Shown in pieces: positions 59,256 through 64,000 of a stretch of 64,000 nucleotides of DNA. The position numbers and the translations under genes were made by a program. Below the pieces are notes generated by a model that did not search any database, was not told the DNA's origin, and saw only the letters and a list, made by a program, of their open reading frames with translations. This DNA is from Curtobacterium sp. 'Ferrero'. Its GTDB lineage: Bacteria; Actinomycetota; Actinomycetes; Actinomycetales; Microbacteriaceae. Every line of letters begins with the position of its first letter. Positions within the stretch are counted from its first letter, which is position 1. The stretch spans positions 1-64,000 of the forward strand of contig NZ_NXIA01000008.1 in assembly GCF_002412165.1 (NCBI RefSeq), given 5' to 3'.

Positions 59256-59441
59256 TTGACGATCCTCAGAGACACGAAAGAAGCGGGGCCTCAGTTCCGC
59301 AAGTCGGAAGCCGCCTTCCGGTGGTGGATGAAGCAGCCCGACTTCCCCCTACCCATCGTTCGCATCGGGCGCCGTGTGTACGTCACGCAGGAGTCCATCG
59401 ACAAGTTCTTCGCGGACGCGACCAAGGACGCGGCGCGATGA
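59256..59441 (+). CDS. Excisionase / AlpA-like small HTH protein
   Basis: A 61-residue winged-helix protein. FRKSEAAFRWWMKQPDFPLP followed by IVRIGRRVYVTQESIDKFFA has the MerR-like HTH_17 pattern of excisionases. It starts at a TTG, six bases after AAGGAG. Its stop overlaps the ATG of the antirepressor gene (ATGA). It is the first gene of the early operon. In related phages such proteins direct excision with the integrase, or act as regulators. Confidence 0.8.
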   Translation: MTILRDTKEAGPQFRKSEAAFRWWMKQPDFPLPIVRIGRRVYVTQESIDKFFADATKDAAR

Positions 59442-60211
59442 ACAACCCCAGCGTCTTTCGCCACGACCAGCTCGACCTCCGCGCGGGCATCGACGAGCAG
59501 GGCGAACCCTGGTTCGCCGCTGCCGACGTCGCCCGGTTCCTCGGCCACCGAGACGCCGCGAACCTCGTCCGCTCACTCGACCCGGACGAGAAGGGTACTC
59601 ACCAGACGAGTACCCCCGGCGGATCGCAGCTCATCACCACCATCACCGAGGCCGGTTTCTACCAGGCGATCATGCAACGGCAGACCGGCCGGATGGATGA
59701 AGTGCAGGCCGCCGCGATCAAGCGGTTCCAGCGGTGGGTGACGCACGACGTGCTCCCCAGCATCCGCCGCACCGGCTCGTATGCGGCGCCGGTCCAGTCG
59801 GACGACGAGATCGTGGCTCGGGCGCTGCAGATCACCGCGGCTCGTGTGCAAGCGCTTGAGGCAAAGGTCGCCGAGGACGCGCCGAAGGTGCTGTTCGCCG
59901 ACTCCGTCGCGACGTCGCAGACGACGATCCTCGTCGGCGACCTCGCGAAGATCCTCAAGGGCAACGGCTTGGACATTGGCGGTACGCGCCTGTTCGAGCT
60001 GCTCCGCAACGACGGCTACCTGATCAAGCGGCAGGGCACCGACCGGAACATGCCGACGCAGAAGGCGATGGAGCTGGGCCTGTTCAAGGTGAAGGAGACC
60101 GCGGTCACGCACTCCGACGGTCACGTGACGATCTCGAAGACGCCGAAGGTGACGGGCAAGGGTCAGGCGTACTTCGTGAACCGGTACTCGGCGCTTCGGG
60201 CGGTGGCCTGA
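59438..60211 (+). CDS. Phage antirepressor with BRO-N and KilAC domains
   Basis: A 257-residue protein. The N-terminal BRO-N domain (LDLRAGIDEQGEPWFAAADV, ARFLGHRDAANLVRSL, TEAGFYQAIMQRQTG) occupies about residues 10-110. The KilAC/ANT domain (LVGDLAKILKGNGLDIGGTR, LFELLRNDGYLIKRQGTDRN, MPTQKAMELGLFKVKE) fills residues about 160-250. This layout is classical for phage antirepressors. The last base of its stop is shared with the ATG of the next gene. Confidence 0.93.
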   Translation: MNNPSVFRHDQLDLRAGIDEQGEPWFAAADVARFLGHRDAANLVRSLDPDEKGTHQTSTPGGSQLITTITEAGFYQAIMQRQTGRMDEVQAAAIKRFQRWVTHDVLPSIRRTGSYAAPVQSDDEIVARALQITAARVQALEAKVAEDAPKVLFADSVATSQTTILVGDLAKILKGNGLDIGGTRLFELLRNDGYLIKRQGTDRNMPTQKAMELGLFKVKETAVTHSDGHVTISKTPKVTGKGQAYFVNRYSALRAVA

Positions 60212-60876
60212 TGGGCCCCGCCATTGACCACCAGCTTGGTCCCGTCATCCGCCGGGTGCGCGAATCGCACCAGCTGGACGCTCAGGAGATCGCCGCGCGA
60301 GCGGGCATCAGCACTCGAATCCTCCTGCGGGTCGAAGCCGGCGAGGTCGCTCCAACAGATAGCTGGATCCGTCGGGTCACGTTCGCCATCGCGAGCCTCA
60401 TGCCCACCCCGCAGCCCGCCTGCGAGGTCGTGGGTTGCGACGGGACCCATCAAGACCTGCGCCAGATCATCGGCGCCAAGAAGAAAGCCCCTGGAAACCA
60501 GAGCGCCAACTCTGCCAGGGGCGAGATCGAAACCAACCGCCAGGAAGGAACGACCATGTCTACGAACATCACGGTACAGGAAACGACTGACGCAGCGCGA
60601 CCCCCGAAGGGGTGCATGACGCTGGGGTGCGACAGCTCAGGGATGCACGAGGCGAACGAGCCGCTGTGGCACCACGCCTCGAGCTTCAGCAGTGAAGGCT
60701 GGGAGGTCTCGGTCGACCGCTTCGAGGGCCAGCTCAACAAGTGGGCCGTGTACGTCACTGTCGAAAACGACGACGCCCTCTCGGTCGAGAACTTCAGGGC
60801 TCTTGCTGTTGCTCACGAGAAGGCGACCGCTCTCGCCACCTCGCTGAACCGTCACCCTGCGGCGGTGGCCCGATGA
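60211..60876 (+). CDS. Xre-like HTH protein fused in frame to a phage protein of unknown function
   Basis: One open frame of 221 residues with two parts. Residues 1-70 are an Xre/Cro-type HTH (VIRRVRESHQLDAQEIAARA, GISTRILLRVEAGEVAPTD). From Met116 (60556) a second module follows (CMTLGCDSSGMHEANEPLWH, then SVDRFEGQLNKWAVYVTVEN). AGGAAGG stands just before Met116. A hairpin that looks like a terminator lies between the two parts at 60488-60524. Either the two are one protein, or the downstream part is also made separately from 60556. The second part resembles short phage proteins that often follow an immunity-region HTH gene. Confidence 0.7.
   Translation: MGPAIDHQLGPVIRRVRESHQLDAQEIAARAGISTRILLRVEAGEVAPTDSWIRRVTFAIASLMPTPQPACEVVGCDGTHQDLRQIIGAKKKAPGNQSANSARGEIETNRQEGTTMSTNITVQETTDAARPPKGCMTLGCDSSGMHEANEPLWHHASSFSSEGWEVSVDRFEGQLNKWAVYVTVENDDALSVENFRALAVAHEKATALATSLNRHPAAVAR
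60488..60524 (+). terminator. Terminator-like hairpin inside the Xre-like frame
   Basis: GCCCCTGG (60488-60495) pairs with CCAGGGGC (60517-60524); an inner CAGAG/CTCTG stem extends it. It lies just before an internal ribosome site and Met codon at 60556. Confidence 0.45.
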
Positions 60877-61262
60877 GCGCGTGGGAGCCGACGCCGGCTG
60901 AACGTCGCAAGTACGCCGGCTACGAGGTGGAGTTCCGGGAGGCGCGGGCGCACGCCGTCCGCATCACCGAAGTCGACGGGCAGGTCGGGCGTGCGGTGAC
61001 GCTCTACTACCGGATCCCGTCGCTGCGAAAGTTCGTCGTCTACTACTACGCCGACACCTCGGCGCGAGAGCGTCGCCTCATCACCTCATGGGGTCGCGCG
61101 CTGCCGTCCGGCGGATGGGCACGACACGCTGACCGTTGGCGGCGGCGTCGCATCGCGGGGCGATCCGTTCACGTGCAGGAAATCGCTGTGCTCGCCGAAG
61201 ACCCATTCGCGCAGCTCGAGCTCGAGCTGATGATCGACGCAGACAGCGAGGTGACGGCATGA
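60873..61262 (+). CDS. Phage hypothetical protein, 129 residues
   Basis: Not recognised. A basic protein (KYAGYEVEFREARAHAVRIT, KFVVYYYADTSARERRLITS, DRWRRRRIAGRSVHVQEIAV) with an acidic tail (QLELELMIDADSEVTA). The ATG overlaps the preceding stop (ATGA), and its own stop overlaps the next ATG. It belongs to the tightly packed early operon. Confidence 0.6.
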   Translation: MSAWEPTPAERRKYAGYEVEFREARAHAVRITEVDGQVGRAVTLYYRIPSLRKFVVYYYADTSARERRLITSWGRALPSGGWARHADRWRRRRIAGRSVHVQEIAVLAEDPFAQLELELMIDADSEVTA

Positions 61263-61645
61263 AGCGCGGGACCGTCGTCGGCATCAACGACGACCCGGCA
61301 TGGGCGCAAGTCTCGGAGTTCGACGATGACCGCGTCGCCTACCACTGGGCCGAGCTGCTCACGATCGACCTCCCTGGCGTCGTCGGAGAAGGTGGGGTGA
61401 GCCCCGCCGTCTGCGTCGAACGGGTGGACCAGGTGACCGCAGACGAGCAGCAGATGGTCGTCGGCGACTACACCGCCACCCTCGACCTGCAGGCGGCTGT
61501 CTGCCGCCTCTCCGGGCCGGACGACCTCGATGCAATCGCTGCAGCGTTCCGCTCTGCCGGCGACAGGCTGCGCGCCTTCATCGCCGCTGAGGACGTCACG
61601 AGCATCACGACGCCGACACCTTGCGCGAAGAGCATGGGGGCGTGA
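61259..61645 (+). CDS. Phage hypothetical protein, 128 residues
   Basis: Not recognised. An acidic, Val- and Asp-rich protein (MKRGTVVGINDDPAWAQVSE, DRVAYHWAELLTIDLPGVVG, YTATLDLQAAVCRLSGPDDL). ATG overlaps the preceding stop by 4 bases. Its last stop base is shared with the ATG of the replication gene (TGATG). Confidence 0.6.
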   Translation: MKRGTVVGINDDPAWAQVSEFDDDRVAYHWAELLTIDLPGVVGEGGVSPAVCVERVDQVTADEQQMVVGDYTATLDLQAAVCRLSGPDDLDAIAAAFRSAGDRLRAFIAAEDVTSITTPTPCAKSMGA

Positions 61646-62457
61646 TGGCAGTGTCGCAATCGCTGCTGATCGATCCGGACTTCATCCCAATTCGAGCTGC
61701 GCTCGTTCGGGAGCTCGGCGCTATGGAAGCGATCGTCTGGCAGCTGATCTACTTCCGAACGGCCGAACGCAGCCCGCACCGGTACGAGCAGGAGGGGCAG
61801 TCATGGTGGCGCGCCAACCGGGAGGAACTCGCCCTGGCGTCAGGACTTTCTCCGGACCAGGTGAAGCGCGTCATCGCCAAGCTCGAGAAGTCTGGCCACC
61901 TCGTCGCGGCTGAACACCGGGACGGCGGCATCACGGACCGGACCAAGTCCTACCACTGCGTTACGGACGAATCCGCGCAGTCGATTGGTGCGAATCCGCC
62001 CAGTCAAGAGCGGGGTGATTCCGCCCACTCTTCCTCTAAGAAGTCAGAAGAAGGAGTGAGTACTTCGAACTCACCACCATCGGACGGATCCGCACTCTCG
62101 GAGCTCTTCGAGGAGGCGTGGAAGCACTGGCCGAAGAAGGACGCGCGGAAGCCCGCCTTCGAGAAGTTCCAGCTGCTCATCCGGGACCGAGTAATGAGCG
62201 CCGAAGACCTCGCCGCCGCGATCGTCCGGCATGGAGACGCGTACGCCGCCTCAGGACGTGACGTCCAGTTCGTCCCGGGGCTGCGGCCGTGGCTCCATCA
62301 GAGGCGCTGGTCCGATGACCTCGCTCGGCCCGCTACCACTCAGCCCAAGCAAACCGCATTCCGCCGCAACCTCAGCACCGTCGAATACTTCGCCCAGGAG
62401 GCACAGCATGAACAAGCTCGAGCTCTCGAAGCTGCTCACCACGTTCTCCCTCGTTGA
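61645..62457 (+). CDS. Phage replication initiator-like protein
   Basis: A 270-residue protein. The N-terminal winged helix (AIVWQLIYFRTAERSPHRYE, REELALASGLSPDQVKRVIA, KLEKSGHLVAAEH) covers residues about 25-100. After a Ser-rich linker, the C-terminal domain (FEEAWKHWPKKDARKPAFEK, LAAAIVRHGDAYAASGRDVQ, FVPGLRPWLHQRRWSDDL) matches the C-terminal domain of phage replication O/DnaD-type proteins. This architecture fits origin binding and helicase recruitment. The next gene, a probable helicase loader, overlaps its end by 50 bases. ATG at 61645. Confidence 0.8.
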   Translation: MAVSQSLLIDPDFIPIRAALVRELGAMEAIVWQLIYFRTAERSPHRYEQEGQSWWRANREELALASGLSPDQVKRVIAKLEKSGHLVAAEHRDGGITDRTKSYHCVTDESAQSIGANPPSQERGDSAHSSSKKSEEGVSTSNSPPSDGSALSELFEEAWKHWPKKDARKPAFEKFQLLIRDRVMSAEDLAAAIVRHGDAYAASGRDVQFVPGLRPWLHQRRWSDDLARPATTQPKQTAFRRNLSTVEYFAQEAQHEQARALEAAHHVLPR

Positions 62458-62884
62458 CCACCGCAACGTCGACCCAGAGACCGTCAACGCCTGGTACGAC
62501 GTACTTGGCGACCTCGACGTGGACTTCGCTTATCGGGCGGGCGTGGAGCACTTCCGTGAGTCCACGGACTATCTGACGGCAGCGCACATCGTGGCCGGCG
62601 CCATGCGGCTGCAGAAGCGCAACGCAGCCGATGTCCGCGAGGGCCAGGCTCGTGGCGTCGTCCCCTCCGACTGGCCGGCGTCTCGGGCTCTGACACCGCA
62701 GCTGGCTGACGCTCTGGCAGCAGATCGCGTTGCTCGCAGCGGCGTGTGGATCGGAAAGTCCTGGTTTGAGTCCTGGGACGACTTCCACGAGCACGAAGAG
62801 CAGCGAGTACTCGCGATGGAGAAGGCCGGATCGGGAGCGATCGCGCGTCCGGCCGAGCCCGCGGCGCAGGAGTATCTCCGATGA
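62408..62884 (+). CDS. Helicase-loader-like phage protein
   Basis: A 158-residue protein. The opening MNKLELSKLLTTFSLVDHRN and VDPETVNAWYDVLGDLDVDF, AYRAGVEHFRESTDYLTAAH resemble the N-terminal domain of actinophage G39P-type helicase loaders. The rest is helical and acidic. AGGAGG is 6 bases before the ATG at 62408, which lies inside the preceding gene. It presumably acts with the replication initiator upstream; the helicase must be the host's or further right. Confidence 0.7.
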   Translation: MNKLELSKLLTTFSLVDHRNVDPETVNAWYDVLGDLDVDFAYRAGVEHFRESTDYLTAAHIVAGAMRLQKRNAADVREGQARGVVPSDWPASRALTPQLADALAADRVARSGVWIGKSWFESWDDFHEHEEQRVLAMEKAGSGAIARPAEPAAQEYLR

Positions 62885-63837
62885 CCTCGCCCGAGCCCAA
62901 CGCCACCGCTTTCGACCGAAACAGGAGCAGCATGACCCCGCACCAGCATCAGGAGGAGACCATCGACCCCGTCGCGCTGCTCTCGCTGGCAGCCGCCCGA
63001 GCCCGCCACCGGCTCAACGAAGCACCCGGCCTCATCGCCTACATCCGCACTCTGGTCGTCCCTGCGGGGGCACAACGATCGGACGGGCTCCCCCGGCCCG
63101 CCTCAAAGGAAGCTCCGGCGCCTCTCCGAGTCGATGCGGTCGACGAGTCTGACTCTGCCTACGCGCAGCTGCTCAACTGGGTGTCGTACTGGTCGGACGA
63201 GTTGCGCATCGCTCCCCCGGTCACGGCGACGTACGCGTGGGCCAACGGGCGGGAAGTGCAGGGCTTTCGGGCCGGCGTCACTCCGGAAGGTGCTGCAGCG
63301 CTGGTGCTGAACGTAACCATGTGGCTGCTCACCCACCAGGACAAGGTCGAACGACACCAGCAGGCCGGCGCCTACTTCGACGACGTCGCTACCATCGTCT
63401 GGGAGCTCCGCAAGAAGTTCCCGCGCGACGGGCGCGGCCTCCGTCCGGTACTTCCCCGGCCCTGCTGGCTCTGCGGCGGCGAGTCGATGGGGGTCGAATG
63501 GCATTCTTCCGAGCTGCGCGACTTCACTCTCGTCTGCTCGTACTGCGGCGCCGAAGGCGACACGGCGCTCCTCTTGAAGGAGGCGGACGTGCGTCTGCTC
63601 CTCGGCGACATGCGAGCAGAAGACGCCCACGAACCCACCACCTGGTGGACGAAGAAGCAGGGCGCTCGTGAGATGAGAATCACACCGCAGACCCTCAACC
63701 GGTACATCCAGAACGACGGCCTGAAGACCCACACGGCCGATGGCGAGGTGTACGTCAACGCCGACCAGCTGCGGGAGATCTGGCGGAACAAGCGAGCACG
63801 CGACCGGAATCCCCGGGCGGCTCGGATGGCCTCGTAG
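62881..63837 (+). CDS. Phage protein with zinc finger and C-terminal HTH
   Basis: A 318-residue protein. A long helical N-terminal region (AQLLNWVSYWSDELRIAPPV, LVLNVTMWLLTHQDKVERHQ) precedes a CxxC...CxxC zinc finger (PCWLCGGES and VCSYCGAEG, about residues 198-223). A C-terminal excisionase-type HTH follows (GAREMRITPQTLNRYIQNDG, LKTHTADGEVYVNADQLREI). Function unknown; two DNA-binding modules suggest a regulator or nucleoid factor. The ATG overlaps the preceding stop. A strong terminator follows. Confidence 0.75.
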   Translation: MTSPEPNATAFDRNRSSMTPHQHQEETIDPVALLSLAAARARHRLNEAPGLIAYIRTLVVPAGAQRSDGLPRPASKEAPAPLRVDAVDESDSAYAQLLNWVSYWSDELRIAPPVTATYAWANGREVQGFRAGVTPEGAAALVLNVTMWLLTHQDKVERHQQAGAYFDDVATIVWELRKKFPRDGRGLRPVLPRPCWLCGGESMGVEWHSSELRDFTLVCSYCGAEGDTALLLKEADVRLLLGDMRAEDAHEPTTWWTKKQGAREMRITPQTLNRYIQNDGLKTHTADGEVYVNADQLREIWRNKRARDRNPRAARMAS

Positions 63838-63838
63838 T

Positions 63839-63883
63839 CGATCGGACGGGGCGCTGTCGGTAGAACGGCGCCCCGTCCGATCG
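63839..63883. terminator. Perfect 16-bp-stem hairpin ending the early operon
   Basis: CGATCGGACGGGGCGC (63839-63854) pairs exactly with 63868-63883 around a 13-base loop. It is bidirectional between the zinc-finger gene and the convergent partial gene. Confidence 0.9.
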
Positions 63884-63885
63884 CA

Positions 63886-64000
63886 TCAAGAGTGCTGGTC
63901 GTCATCGACCCACTGCATGGACTTCAGTCGCAGTCGCCGTTGGTCCGGTGTCAGAGTGTTGGTTCGCCACTCGGTGATGAAGGTGCTGCGTCGCTTGAAG
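63886..64000 (-). CDS. C-terminal end of a leftward phage gene (partial)
   Basis: On the minus strand 37 codons are open from the window edge to TGA at 63886-63888, encoding FKRRSTFITEWRTNTLTPDQ and RRLRLKSMQWVDDDQHS. The composition is like the other phage genes and the terminator sits just past the stop. The start and family cannot be seen. Confidence 0.5.
   Translation of the reverse strand, partial: FKRRSTFITEWRTNTLTPDQRRLRLKSMQWVDDDQHS

Larger units (their letters stand above)
57392..64000. mobile_element. Left end of an integrated prophage or phage-like element
   Basis: The segment has lower GC than the rest and starts with a tyrosine integrase whose stop codon lies inside the permease gene. 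It carries an excisionase-like, antirepressor, Xre-like and replication genes in a dense rightward operon. The right end is beyond the window. No capsid, terminase or tail gene is visible, so a non-phage integrative element is not excluded. Confidence 0.85.

Overview
The window is about 71% GC by eye and uses many GTG starts, 4-base GTGA/ATGA gene overlaps and LAxTG-type sorting signals. It carries actinobacterial families such as a LigC/Prim-PolC pair, a ThiD-TenA fusion and QsdR-type TetR regulators. This points to an actinobacterium of the Microbacteriaceae; Curtobacterium or a close relative is my inference. Bases 1 to about 57,390 look like ordinary chromosome. From 57,392 to the right edge lies the left end of an integrated prophage or similar element with visibly lower GC. 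No rRNA, tRNA or CRISPR array was found.

Layout. 1-6.6 kb: a partial cellulose-synthase-like glycosyltransferase, a divergent alpha/beta hydrolase and AraC pair, and two FecCD-type siderophore permeases. 6.8-12.2 kb: a membrane-anchored HtrA-like protease with tandem decapeptide repeats, a small S4 RNA-binding protein, a DnaJ/NERD-like fusion and a phosphotransferase. 12.2-12.9 kb is a 700-base repeat-rich spacer. 12.9-17 kb: a Nudix fusion protein, divergent from a TPP-riboswitch-controlled thiamine salvage operon (thiM-thiE-thiD/tenA). 17-28.5 kb: small regulators, oxidoreductases, an MFS pump with a LysR regulator, an HxlR-controlled reductase, a quinone oxidoreductase and a GAF-like membrane protein.

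28.5-45 kb: a secreted trypsin-like protease, a patatin, a frameshifted S9 peptidase, an acyl-CoA dehydrogenase with a divergent QsdR-like regulator, and PutA with a divergent LysR regulator. Two LAYTG cell-wall proteins, an azoreductase and an MBL-fold hydrolase follow. 45.4-57.4 kb: LigC and a LigD-type polymerase in convergent orientation, a DUF429 protein coupled to a GT4 glycosyltransferase, a uracil-DNA-glycosylase-like protein, two APC permeases, a secreted muralytic-like protein and several small membrane or unknown proteins.

57.4-64 kb: a leftward integrase whose stop codon lies inside the 3' end of the second APC permease gene, preceded by a coupled HTH protein. A rightward early operon follows: excisionase-like, BRO/KilAC antirepressor, Xre-like, unknowns, replication initiator, helicase-loader-like and a zinc-finger/HTH protein. 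It starts behind a near-consensus promoter and ends at a perfect 16-bp-stem hairpin. A converging partial gene runs off the right edge.

The most unusual non-coding signals are four items. First, a run of hairpins at 32.6-32.8 kb with mutually exclusive pairings. Second, a palindromic element (core GGCCGATCCGGT) in three copies. Third, a 24-bp minisatellite built on CAGGTCACCTG. Fourth, a terminator-hairpin family with the arm GGACGGGAGGC reused after many genes.
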